Part shown: in pieces, positions 7,184 through 14,437 of the stretch
Numbering within the stretch: position 1 is the first letter of the stretch
How the letters are laid out: each line of letters starts with the position of its first letter
NCBI GenBank assembly: GCA_018365895.1
Contig: JAGZJD010000056.1
Location: 1 to 15,153 of the forward strand
Reading direction: 5' to 3'
DNA from: Lachnospiraceae bacterium
Lineage (GTDB): Bacteria > Bacillota_A > Clostridia > Lachnospirales > Lachnospiraceae
Length of the DNA stretch: 15,153 nt
Translations under genes and position numbers: made by a program
The notes under the pieces: generated by a model
Databases searched by the model: none
Told to the model about the DNA's origin: nothing
Seen by the model: the letters and a program-made list of their open reading frames with translations, nothing else

Positions 7184-8497
7184 TTATACATATTGTTTCA
7201 AATCTTCCATTGCTTTCTCATCTAATTTTGACTTATCAATTTTTGCATGCTTCAAATACTGTCTCCACACAAGTATCAAAATGAGCCCTAATGCAATGAC
7301 TGCTGTAAGAAAATAAAAGAAGTAATGATATCCCTTTGCTCCTGGATTGTTGTCAATCATGTTCCCAGCAAAAATAGAGATAAATGTCTCTGGAATTGCA
7401 CCTGCTGTGCAAATCAATCCTGCTGCTGTTCCACAATACTCCACAGGAACTGCCCCTTCACTCATCATTGTCCATGCCATTGCATAATTCATATGGAAAA
7501 ATACAAGAATCGTTACAAATAATATTGTAACTAAAATAACACTTGATGATTGAATAGGAAGCAATAACATTGCAATCTGTCCTCCCAGCATCACAACAAA
7601 TGCCAGAAGCATCATACGCGCTGTCCCAAACTTATCTACCAGATAGCCACCAATAATATTTCCGCCAATTGATCCGAACTTACGGAATACTCCCATCATT
7701 GCTCCAAATGCTACACTAGCACCTAAAATATCTGTTACATATGGAACATAATAGTAAATTGATAAACAAAATACATGATTACAGAAAGACACAAGACAAA
7801 TGATCCATACAGCTGGATTTTTCAACACTTTTGCAAGTCCTTTAAAAGAAACTCTTGATCCTTCCAGAATCATTTTTTCATCTTTCACTGTGAAAAAAGC
7901 AAAAACTGCCATAGCGATATTTGCAAATGAATAAAACAATATAACATATTTCATTGCTAAAACTTCATTTCCAATTTGAGAGGCACCCCAATTAAAAAAC
8001 GCTATGGCCACCAACGCTGTGACAGCACCTCCTACACTTTGAATTCCTTCAAAAAATCCATATGCTTTTCCCTGACTGTCTTCATCTGACATTACCCTTA
8101 CGGCTTTTACACAAGCTGGCCAAAATGCAAAGGTTGTAGAAACACCCCAAAGTGCATAAATGAAGAGTAATCCCATAAAGCTGAGAGGTAACAAATGCAG
8201 AAGCCCCCCTATTCCAGTTCCCACAAGTGAGAAAACAATAATTTTCTTTACTGACATTCCATCTGCAACAACTCCGCCAAATAAATATGAAATAATTCCA
8301 AACACCCCAATTACAGTTCCGAACACTCCCATCTGCGTATTAGTTAAATGATATGTAGAAAGATATGCATCATAATAGTCAAAGCGAAAAAATGGCAGGC
8401 CGAAAATAACTGAACCGCTTAATGCAAGTATAACGATTGCACCAAAATTTCTTTGAAGTTTCCCTTTTATACCTATTTTGCTTAAAATATTTTCCAT
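7184..8497 (-). CDS. MFS transporter, YihN-like
   Basis: A 437-residue integral membrane protein with about 12 hydrophobic helices in two halves, the usual major facilitator size. The loop between helices 2 and 3 reads GGVVADGMSVKK, an MFS motif-A variant. The stretch YALWGVSTTFAFWPACVKAVRVM with the following GKAYGFFEG resembles, from memory, E. coli YihN, a transporter-like protein of the sulfoquinovose cluster whose substrate is not firmly established. The C-terminal tail is charged and cytoplasmic. The ATG at 8497 follows AAGGAG and lies 15 nt after the stop of the small anchored protein, so the two are co-translated. Placement in a cassette led by an extracytoplasmic rhodanese suggests import of a sulfur-containing or related small anion. 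The substrate is an inference only; the family is certain. Confidence 0.92.
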   Translation of the reverse strand: MENILSKIGIKGKLQRNFGAIVILALSGSVIFGLPFFRFDYYDAYLSTYHLTNTQMGVFGTVIGVFGIISYLFGGVVADGMSVKKIIVFSLVGTGIGGLLHLLPLSFMGLLFIYALWGVSTTFAFWPACVKAVRVMSDEDSQGKAYGFFEGIQSVGGAVTALVAIAFFNWGASQIGNEVLAMKYVILFYSFANIAMAVFAFFTVKDEKMILEGSRVSFKGLAKVLKNPAVWIICLVSFCNHVFCLSIYYYVPYVTDILGASVAFGAMMGVFRKFGSIGGNIIGGYLVDKFGTARMMLLAFVVMLGGQIAMLLLPIQSSSVILVTILFVTILVFFHMNYAMAWTMMSEGAVPVEYCGTAAGLICTAGAIPETFISIFAGNMIDNNPGAKGYHYFFYFLTAVIALGLILILVWRQYLKHAKIDKSKLDEKAMEDLKQYV

Positions 8498-8512
8498 GAT
8501 CTGCTCTCCTTT

Positions 8513-8872
8513 TTACTCATTAATAGACATTACATGGAAGGTTTCACCTTTATCATAAGTCCGAGAGTATAATATAAAATTCTCATAATAAAATTTTCCT
8601 GCATAAACTCCTCTCTCACATCCATTTCCATCTAATTCAAATCTATTCCATTTGCCAACTGTTTTCTCAATTTCATCTCTTGACACAGTCTGATCAATTA
8701 AGGTTTCAGCGCCTTCTTTATTTCCTGTTTTGTTTGCTCCCTCTTCTGCCTGTGCACTCTGCTTTCCCGAATCTGCCACCGTACTAGAAGTAACTACTAC
8801 CCCAATTCCAATGAAAACTCCACTCAGTAAGAGAAGTGACACAATCATTAGTATTGTTTTCTTTTTGCTCAT
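8513..8872 (-). CDS. Small membrane-anchored extracytoplasmic protein, unknown
   Basis: A 119-residue protein not assigned to a named family. Residues 7-28 form one hydrophobic N-terminal segment after KKK, with no lipobox Cys, so it is either an uncleaved anchor or a signal peptide. Residues 30-58 are a low-complexity Ser/Ala/Gly/Glu linker. Residues 59-119 form a small folded domain rich in aromatics (GKWNRFELDGNGCERGVYAG, then FYYENFILYSRTYDKGETFHVMSI) with a single Cys85. The domain faintly recalls the C-terminal beta domain of some Lachnospiraceae lipoproteins; this is a weak impression. The ATG at 8872 follows ATAGGAG. It sits between the rhodanese lipoprotein and the MFS gene, 15 nt before the latter, so it is probably an accessory or binding partner on the outer face. 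Confidence 0.75.
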   Translation of the reverse strand: MSKKKTILMIVSLLLLSGVFIGIGVVVTSSTVADSGKQSAQAEEGANKTGNKEGAETLIDQTVSRDEIEKTVGKWNRFELDGNGCERGVYAGKFYYENFILYSRTYDKGETFHVMSINE

Positions 8873-8930
8873 AGTTTTTCTCTCCTATCATAAGCCTAAT
8901 GAAATTTATGTTCTAAACAATTATATATGG

Positions 8931-8962
8931 CAAAATGTGCCCCTGCTGCAACAAGGGCACAT
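8931..8962 (-). terminator. Intra-cassette hairpin, possible attenuator
   Basis: Reading leftward, ATGTGCCC pairs with GGGCACAT around a 12-nt loop and is followed by only TTTTG. It begins 11 nt after the rhodanese stop. The short U-run suggests partial termination, which would keep the lipoprotein in excess over the two downstream membrane genes. No convincing new promoter was seen between it and the next gene. Confidence 0.6.
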
Positions 8963-8973
8963 CTGCATACTTT

Positions 8974-10596
8974 TTATTCTGCTGACGCATCATCCAGAAT
9001 ATTCACTCCATCACTTACAACTTTTCCATTCTCATCTACAACTGCATCTTGATATTTGTCATAGTGAACTTTATTTCCATTATGATCAATAAATTCATTT
9101 CCTTCATTTGACCACGGAATCCATCCATTTCCCCACTCTTTAATATTGTTTAAATCAACAGATTGGCTAAAGTAAGCAATATGAGCTGCTCCCCAGCTAT
9201 CTCCGCAGAAAAATGCAACTGTTTTACTTGTATCTAGTCCATTTCCTTCCATATAGGCTTTCAGTTCTTTCTGAGTTCTTGGAGTGTCATCTACATTATC
9301 AAAATACTGACCATTTTCGGAATCTCCTTGAAGACACCAGATGCTTCCATCAATGCGTCCTGCAAGATCGTGATAACCATATCCTGAGTATTCACCTTTC
9401 CACTCATCTTCACCACGATTATCTGCAACTTGTCCCTCTTTTTCTCCGTTCAAAATTGCTTTAATATCATCCATCCAAAGAATTTCATCCGGATTTGCAA
9501 TTGTATCACTTCCAAAACTTTCCACTGAGTCAGGAACAACTAATGTAGACGGATCTGTATCAAGTTCGTATCCATTATATGTCCACGCTGTCAATGCCCC
9601 ACTCATGGCATACACTTTCACTCCCAGTGATCTTAACATAAATCCAAGTCGTCCCTGTGGTGAAGTTCCTGTTCCTGTCAAAATAACAATTGAATCTTTT
9701 GTAATTCCATACTGTGGACAGAGACTATCACGAAATTCTTCTAAAGAAATTAAGCGCCATTCTTTTGCATATTCCGAACGTTTCTCTGGTACATAAACAC
9801 GTGGTCTTTCATAGGAATCTGTGTTAATATGGACTGCTCCCGGCACATGTCCTGGTGTAAAGTAAGATGACTGTTTTGCATTCCCCCAACCAACATCTAC
9901 TAAAACAACTTTATTGATATCTTCCCCTATAATTGCCTTTGCTTCTTCAGTAAGTTCCTTTTCTTTTCCTGTTTTCACATCTGAAATATTTTTAACGATT
10001 TCTGTAGGAAGAAACATATCATGATTTTCATATTTTTCTAAGTCTGCACCAGCATCTATCAGCTCATTTGCCTGAAATTTTGTAACTTTTTCAATACCTT
10101 GATTTTTCAGATAACTTGCTACATCATCTGCCTGTTCTCCGGTATAATCATATACAATAACTTCTGCATCTTTTGTAATGTTCTGATCTTCCATAGCTCT
10201 TTTCAAGTAAGCTTCTCTTGAAGCCTCTCCGGCATATTCACAGTCGATCCATCTTGCTGAAAATAACACAGCATTTTTCAAATGACCTCCATTTTTTGCT
10301 CCTTCTAATGCCCAACCAGAATAGTTTTCCTGTGGACGCGCATCCACAAGTACGGTTTTCTCATCAGAATCTTTCATAAAAGCTTGTACCTGCTCAACAG
10401 ATGCAGATTCTACTTCAATCTTTTTCTCTGGTTTTTGAGTATCATCTTTTTCATCTTCTGTCTCAGTTGACTCTTCCTGTTTTACAACTTCTTCGCCTTT
10501 TACATCCTCTCCCTCTTTTGCCGGACCTGCACACCCTGCTGCCAATGTGGCAATCATCGCAACACTTAACAGTGATGCTACAATTCTCTTTTTCAC
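8974..10596 (-). CDS. Triple-rhodanese lipoprotein sulfurtransferase, YnjE-like
   Basis: A 540-residue surface lipoprotein. The signal peptide ends in the lipobox LAAGC (Cys22), followed by an acidic Glu/Lys linker (about 25-60). Three rhodanese domains follow. Domain 1 (about 63-190) opens with VLVDARPQENY, but the active-site position is Asp150 (VYDYTG). Domain 2 (about 225-345) has VLVDVGWG and TPGHVPGAVH, but ILTGTGTSPQGR has no Cys. Domain 3 (about 370-500) has VADNRGEDEW and an intact loop CGDSWGA with Cys464. Only domain 3 can carry persulfide. Three domains with a CGxxW-type loop resemble E. coli YnjE, here as a lipid-anchored Gram-positive form. The role would be sulfur transfer outside the membrane; donor and acceptor are unknown. 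It starts at GTG 10596, eight bases after AGGAGG. It has its own promoter and leads the cassette with the anchored protein and MFS transporter. Confidence 0.9.
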   Translation of the reverse strand: MKKRIVASLLSVAMIATLAAGCAGPAKEGEDVKGEEVVKQEESTETEDEKDDTQKPEKKIEVESASVEQVQAFMKDSDEKTVLVDARPQENYSGWALEGAKNGGHLKNAVLFSARWIDCEYAGEASREAYLKRAMEDQNITKDAEVIVYDYTGEQADDVASYLKNQGIEKVTKFQANELIDAGADLEKYENHDMFLPTEIVKNISDVKTGKEKELTEEAKAIIGEDINKVVLVDVGWGNAKQSSYFTPGHVPGAVHINTDSYERPRVYVPEKRSEYAKEWRLISLEEFRDSLCPQYGITKDSIVILTGTGTSPQGRLGFMLRSLGVKVYAMSGALTAWTYNGYELDTDPSTLVVPDSVESFGSDTIANPDEILWMDDIKAILNGEKEGQVADNRGEDEWKGEYSGYGYHDLAGRIDGSIWCLQGDSENGQYFDNVDDTPRTQKELKAYMEGNGLDTSKTVAFFCGDSWGAAHIAYFSQSVDLNNIKEWGNGWIPWSNEGNEFIDHNGNKVHYDKYQDAVVDENGKVVSDGVNILDDASAE

Positions 10597-10637
10597 TTTA
10601 GAATCCTCCTATCTTTTATGTAATACCAACAACTGAC

Positions 10638-10666
10638 ATAATATCACAATGTTTTTTCTTCAACAA
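10638..10666 (-). promoter_or_regulatory. Promoter of the rhodanese cassette
   Basis: Reading leftward, TTGTTG (10661-10666), a 17-bp spacer and TATTAT (10638-10643). A second candidate just upstream (TTGAAT-17-TATTAT) is also possible. The leader is about 35 nt to the GTG at 10596. No clear operator dyad was seen over either. Confidence 0.65.
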
Positions 10667-10765
10667 ATTGATTATAATAATAAAATAGATGCATTTATTC
10701 AATACACCTATCTTATTACTGTTCATTAGTATATTCGGTTACAAATAAGAGGAATTCCTCAGTTA

Positions 10766-11821
10766 TTATTTCACATATGTCAACGGTACTGCCTGTTCAA
10801 ACCCATCACTGAAATGTACTTCTCCGTCTTCTGTGATAAATACTGCCTGTACATTCTCCAAATGATTGACAAACTCCAACCCTTTTTCCAGTCCCAGCGA
10901 AAAACATGTTGTACTTAGTCCATCTCCTTCTGTTGACAAATCTGATATAATGGTTACAGCAACTAAATCATTTTCATACGGATATCCTGTCGCCGGATTT
11001 AAAATATGATGATAACGTTTTCCATCTTTTTCAAAACAACGTTCATAAATCCCGGAAGACACAACCGATTTGTCTTTAATAGCCGCTGTCGCAAGTGTTT
11101 CATTTCTGTCTGCAAATGGTTTTTGAATTCCAATCTGAAACGCATCTCCATTTTTCTTTTCTCCAATGCAGAGAATATTTCCTCCCAGATCAATAATCCC
11201 GTGTTTTACTCCATGTTCCACGAGAAATGTTTTCATTTTATCAGCAATATATCCTTTGGCAATTGCTCCCAGTTCAATCCCCATACCTTCCTGTGCAAAT
11301 CGAATCTTATTTCCATTTAATTCTACTTTTTCATATCCAACAAGTTTTCTTGCTTCTGCTAGATCAGCTTCGCTTGGAACCCTGCGTTCTTCCGAAGTAA
11401 AATCCCACAAAGATGAAACTGGTTCGATCGTAATATCAAACGCTCCTTCTGACAACTGACTGTAGTACAATCCTTTTTCAATCAATTTTGCACATTCTTC
11501 TGAAAGCACATAATATCCATCTTCTTTTGGTAATATCCCTTCATTCAAGCGATAAATTTCGCTGTCTTTTCTTGTCCGGCTGAATATTTTTTCATACCGG
11601 TCACAAAGCTCCATAACCTGAGAAAGAAGCGGCTCCTCCTTTGAATCATAAAGTGTTACTTTCACAACCGTATTCAGTTTAAACTCACTTACACTAATCG
11701 GTTCCTGCAGCGACTTTTGTGATAAAAAGAAGATAAGAGCGGCTGTTAACAAAACCGCAGCTATCACTCCTGCAAAAACACTTTTTTTCGGCTTTTGATC
11801 CCGCCGTCTCTTCATCGCCAT
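10766..11821 (-). CDS. apbE: FAD:protein FMN transferase (ApbE)
   Basis: A 351-residue enzyme that attaches FMN from FAD to Ser/Thr of target proteins on the outer face of the membrane, using a divalent metal. Residues 14-34 are one hydrophobic anchor after a basic KRRRDQKPKK start; there is no lipobox Cys, so it is held by a helix rather than lipid. Family motifs are in order: ELGAIAKGYIADK (183-195), IIDLGGN (209-215), HHILNPATGYP (271-281) and EGDGLSTTCFSLG (298-310), with Asp300 as the likely metal ligand. The ATG at 11821 follows AGAGGG by 7 nt. It is 51 nt after the Nudix gene with no hairpin between, so it is probably last in the TetR-controlled operon. No protein in the window shows a clear FMN-bind domain or D-x-x-[ST]-G-A-[ST] acceptor, so its target must lie elsewhere or be non-standard. 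Confidence 0.94.
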   Translation of the reverse strand: MAMKRRRDQKPKKSVFAGVIAAVLLTAALIFFLSQKSLQEPISVSEFKLNTVVKVTLYDSKEEPLLSQVMELCDRYEKIFSRTRKDSEIYRLNEGILPKEDGYYVLSEECAKLIEKGLYYSQLSEGAFDITIEPVSSLWDFTSEERRVPSEADLAEARKLVGYEKVELNGNKIRFAQEGMGIELGAIAKGYIADKMKTFLVEHGVKHGIIDLGGNILCIGEKKNGDAFQIGIQKPFADRNETLATAAIKDKSVVSSGIYERCFEKDGKRYHHILNPATGYPYENDLVAVTIISDLSTEGDGLSTTCFSLGLEKGLEFVNHLENVQAVFITEDGEVHFSDGFEQAVPLTYVK

Positions 11822-11872
11822 ACTTGTACCCTCTTTTCATTTTCCTGTCAGCAATCTCTTTCTTCTTATAAA

Positions 11873-12457
11873 TCAACATATATGCTGCAGTTCATTTACT
11901 TTGTTACATAATTTCGCGTAAATTCTTTCTACAAACCATGGTTCTGTAGATTTTTCTCCTATTTCCTCTATCGCTATCCATCCGATTTGACTGTTTTCAT
12001 CTTCTTTAATTCGAATCGGGCTATTTGTGTCTGCTTCTAATAAATAGGTCACATTTAAGTGCAAATGTGACGGTACATATTCCCCTCTTTTTTCATGTCC
12101 GGAAACGGTCAGAATTTCCAGAGAAAAAATATCATCACAAATAAATCTTGCAGTTTCTAAACCACTTTCTTCTCTGATTTCCTTCAAAACTACTTCTTTT
12201 AAATCTGCATTTCCGTCAGCATGACCTCCAAGCCACGCCCAGGAATGATAAATATTATGATATGCCATTAAGACTTTTTTGCGCTCTTGATCTACAATCC
12301 AGGCTGAAACTGTCATATGTGCATTTTTATTATCTCTCGTTAAAATATGTTCTGATTGAGAAATGCATCTCAAGATTTCTTCTTTATCTTTTTCCTCTTG
12401 CTCATTGAAGGGCTGATATGTCTCTATCTCTTTCTTTAAATCTAATAGTGTTCTCAC
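11873..12457 (-). CDS. Nudix hydrolase
   Basis: A 194-residue cytoplasmic hydrolase of nucleoside-diphosphate-linked substrates. The Nudix box spans about residues 78-100 (GHADGNADLKEVVLKEIREESGL). It keeps KE-I-x-EE-x-GL, which supplies the Mg-binding Glu residues, but has Ala85 where the consensus GX5E expects Glu. The first Glu is less critical than the later pair, so activity is still likely. About 45 helical residues precede the fold. The substrate cannot be told from sequence; since ApbE consumes FAD and follows next, a nucleotide-cofactor role is conceivable but unproven. It starts at GTG 12457 with AGGAGG only 4-5 nt upstream, and lies 8 nt after the DUF2871 stop, so tight operon coupling is expected. 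Confidence 0.9.
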   Translation of the reverse strand: MRTLLDLKKEIETYQPFNEQEEKDKEEILRCISQSEHILTRDNKNAHMTVSAWIVDQERKKVLMAYHNIYHSWAWLGGHADGNADLKEVVLKEIREESGLETARFICDDIFSLEILTVSGHEKRGEYVPSHLHLNVTYLLEADTNSPIRIKEDENSQIGWIAIEEIGEKSTEPWFVERIYAKLCNKVNELQHIC

Positions 12458-12465
12458 GTTTCCTC

Positions 12466-12888
12466 CTAATGAGCCTTCTTACACAGCTCTTTTTTTATAG
12501 AAAATAATAACATCACAAGCGCAGTCATCATTCCGATATGTGATAATCCGGCAAATCCTGAAAGCATTCCATTTCCCATTTTCCCAAGATCAATCCCAAA
12601 TACCTGGACAATTCCTCTCACAAGCATTAAAATCGTCATAGCCGGAAGCACAATATTATAAAGTATAAAGAATTTTTTAAAAAGTGAATTCTGTTCCAAC
12701 TCTGTTATCTTTGCAACTACTGCTGCCAAAAGAAATACGAACGTTCCCAATACAAGCAAATGCACATGCAGAACGCCTAATGTTGTTGGTTTCGTATAAC
12801 CGTTCCATTTTGTAAATTCACGGTAGAAAACACCGCCTGCCATTGCTAAGATAAAATAAATAATAGACGTATTCATTATTTTTTTCAT
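12466..12888 (-). CDS. DUF2871 family membrane protein
   Basis: A 140-residue protein with about four membrane helices (approximately 5-22, 36-59, 72-92 and 111-131). The N-terminus MKKIMNTSIIYFILAMAGGVFYREFTKWNG and the motif TTLGVLHVHLLVLG match the DUF2871 family from memory. His41 and His43 in helix 2 and His117 in helix 4 face membrane segments and could bind heme or metal, but no binding has been established that I know of. The ATG at 12888 follows AAGGAG at 10 nt. It is 15 nt after the small two-helix protein and 8 nt before the Nudix gene. Role unknown; the company of ApbE and a TetR regulator hints at envelope redox or stress. Confidence 0.85.
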   Translation of the reverse strand: MKKIMNTSIIYFILAMAGGVFYREFTKWNGYTKPTTLGVLHVHLLVLGTFVFLLAAVVAKITELEQNSLFKKFFILYNIVLPAMTILMLVRGIVQVFGIDLGKMGNGMLSGFAGLSHIGMMTALVMLLFSIKKELCKKAH

Positions 12889-12903
12889 TCGTACATTTCT
12901 CCT

Positions 12904-13146
12904 TTATCTTTTTTTCTTAAATATTTTTATATAATTCCAGGTAAACAAAACTCCTGCCATAAAAAGAGCTGCCCCTAGTCCTGTATAAAACACTGCAATA
13001 AAACGATCCGGTAAAAGCCGGAATTTTCGAATGATGATTCCAAAACTAATCATAAAAGCCATAATCAAAAATGACTTCAGATCGAAGAATTTGTAAAACA
13101 ACTGTAATTCCTCTTCAAATTCATGAATCCGTTTCTTTACCTTCAT
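12904..13146 (-). CDS. Small two-helix membrane protein, unknown
   Basis: An 80-residue protein of no recognised family. A basic/acidic N-terminal helix (KVKKRIHEFEEELQLFYKFFD) is followed by two membrane helices (about 26-40 and 50-72) joined by a short KFRLLPDRF loop, and a basic KIFKKKR tail. The charge pattern predicts both termini in the cytoplasm. The start at 13146 is preferred because GAAAGGAG lies just upstream; a start five codons earlier at 13161 would have no ribosome site. It begins 21 nt after the TetR stop and ends 15 nt before the DUF2871 gene, so it belongs to the operon. It may be a structural partner of DUF2871. Confidence 0.78.
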   Translation of the reverse strand: MKVKKRIHEFEEELQLFYKFFDLKSFLIMAFMISFGIIIRKFRLLPDRFIAVFYTGLGAALFMAGVLFTWNYIKIFKKKR

Positions 13147-13167
13147 GCCTGCTCCTTTCACAAAAAA

Positions 13168-13731
13168 CTATTTTATCTCATATAAGTAATTTTTTATAAA
13201 TTCTAAAAATATTTCTTCTTCCTGATTTTCCAGCAGCACTGCCAAAAATAGTTTAAATATGTAATTTACAAAAATTTCCGGAGTCATTTTATCTGTAAAT
13301 GCCCCTGCCCGTATCTGCTTATCCTGCTCCAAAAGAGATATCATCTGTACTTTCAATTCCAGAAAGTATTTTTCCATGACTCTTCGCCCTTCCGGCTTTT
13401 CTCCTGTTGTAAAGTGTAATGCATGCATAGAAAAAAACTGTGGATAACGGTCTCTGCTGTTTTTTACCGCCTCGAGCAACGTCTTCATATACTCCAAAAT
13501 ATCTTCACAATTTTCCAAACAAGTTCCCACCTGAAAAATATCTTTCCACACTGCTTCTACTGCTGCCGACATCAACTCTGATTTTGAAGCAAAATAATTG
13601 TACAATGATCCTACTGCGATCCCACATTGTGTAGCAACTGTTCTCATATTAATCGCTGAAACACCTTTCTCTGCGATGATTTCGCGACTCTTATCCAGTA
13701 TCTCTTCCTTTGATGTTACTGTTTTGTTCAT
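13168..13731 (-). CDS. TetR/AcrR family transcriptional regulator
   Basis: A 187-residue repressor. The N-terminal TetR helix-turn-helix is plain: ILDKSREIIAEKGVSAINMRTVATQCGIAVGSLYNYFASKSEL (about 11-53). The all-helical remainder (60-187) is the ligand and dimer domain, with no recognisable effector. The ATG at 13731 lies 4 nt after the stop of the membrane protein, and its ribosome site AGGA lies inside that gene's end, so the two are translationally coupled. The operon promoter 0.7 kb upstream carries a 13-bp palindrome of TetR-operator form against the -10, so the protein most likely represses its own operon. The inducer is unknown. Confidence 0.94.
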   Translation of the reverse strand: MNKTVTSKEEILDKSREIIAEKGVSAINMRTVATQCGIAVGSLYNYFASKSELMSAAVEAVWKDIFQVGTCLENCEDILEYMKTLLEAVKNSRDRYPQFFSMHALHFTTGEKPEGRRVMEKYFLELKVQMISLLEQDKQIRAGAFTDKMTPEIFVNYIFKLFLAVLLENQEEEIFLEFIKNYLYEIK

Positions 13732-13735
13732 GCTT

Positions 13736-14392
13736 CTATTTCCTCATATCTTGATATCCGATCAGAACTGTCCATACATACGCACAGGTCTTTGGAATCA
13801 TCAACATTCCAATTACCGGAATCGTATCTGCCCATAATACAACCGGGATATAAAATCCAAAACTCAGTACGATTGTAAGCCACATAAATCGAAATGCATG
13901 ATCTTGATTTTCTTTTGCACTTTTATAAAAAATAATAATTACAATAAGTCCTAATAATGCGAATGGAATATTTCTATAGATTCCCCAGGAAAGCAGTGCT
14001 TCTGCTGACGTCCATCTATTTTGTGGAAACAGACAAAGAATTACTCTTACCGCCGCCAGTAAATAAACAGCCCATGTCAACTTCTGCTTTCCTTCTATAT
14101 GATAACGTAAACGCCAAACATAATAAAGCAAAATATAAAAAACTGTCATTGTGATAGAAGTAATAAGCTTTCCAACGCCTAGCGGAACTGTATAATTATC
14201 AAGCCCCGTTGTACAAAGTGCAATTGCTCTCGGAACTAAGTGGAAAGAATCACCCACTCCTAATGTCACTGCCATAATTCCAAACAGCTTATACTGCATA
14301 TTTCCTCTACATTTCTTAATCATCAGTATTCCAATTGTAACAACACTGACTAAATAAACAACATCAAATAATATCTCTGCGATTGCCTGCAT
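13736..14392 (-). CDS. Seven-helix membrane protein, unknown, operon leader
   Basis: A 218-residue polytopic membrane protein with about seven hydrophobic helices (roughly 4-24, 36-58, 72-93, 105-122, 138-156, 168-188 and 191-212). No family is recognised with confidence. Distinctive residues are GVGDSFHLVPRA in helix 2, an aromatic-rich helix 3 (FYILLYYVW), and Lys201 within helix 7 (MLMIPKTCAY). The start at 14392 is chosen because AAGGA lies 8-9 nt upstream. The frame runs 13 codons further up, to an ATG at 14431, but that lies inside the operator, next to the -10, and would be at or before the transcription start. It is the first gene of the TetR operon, with TetR starting 4 nt after its stop. 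A transport or sensing role is possible but not shown. Confidence 0.82.
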   Translation of the reverse strand: MQAIAEILFDVVYLVSVVTIGILMIKKCRGNMQYKLFGIMAVTLGVGDSFHLVPRAIALCTTGLDNYTVPLGVGKLITSITMTVFYILLYYVWRLRYHIEGKQKLTWAVYLLAAVRVILCLFPQNRWTSAEALLSWGIYRNIPFALLGLIVIIIFYKSAKENQDHAFRFMWLTIVLSFGFYIPVVLWADTIPVIGMLMIPKTCAYVWTVLIGYQDMRK

Positions 14393-14424
14393 ATTTTTTT
14401 CCTTCTTTCTATTATTTTTATTGT

Positions 14425-14437
14425 TGAACATTGTTCA
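14425..14437 (-). promoter_or_regulatory. TetR operator palindrome
   Basis: TGAACA-T-TGTTCA is a perfect 6-bp inverted repeat around one base. It abuts the -10 box and covers the expected transcription start of the TetR operon, so a bound repressor would block polymerase. It is typical of AcrR-type operators; binding by the operon's own TetR is inferred. Confidence 0.75.

Noticed and set aside
9585..9605. MSGALTAW in the rhodanese lipoprotein as a flavinylation site for ApbE
   Set aside because: It is the conserved turn after the active-site loop of rhodanese domains and lacks the D-x-x-[ST]-G-A-[ST] pattern.
10749..10760. GAGGAATTCCTC as the terminator of the ApbE operon
   Set aside because: Only a 4-bp stem with an AATT loop and a poor T-tail; too weak to call, so read-through toward the rhodanese promoter remains possible.
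13736..14392. Seven helices with a Lys in the last one, suggesting a rhodopsin
   Set aside because: No retinal-pocket pattern or Schiff-base counter-ion motif could be recognised, and a gut anaerobe makes it unlikely; seven helices and one Lys are not enough.
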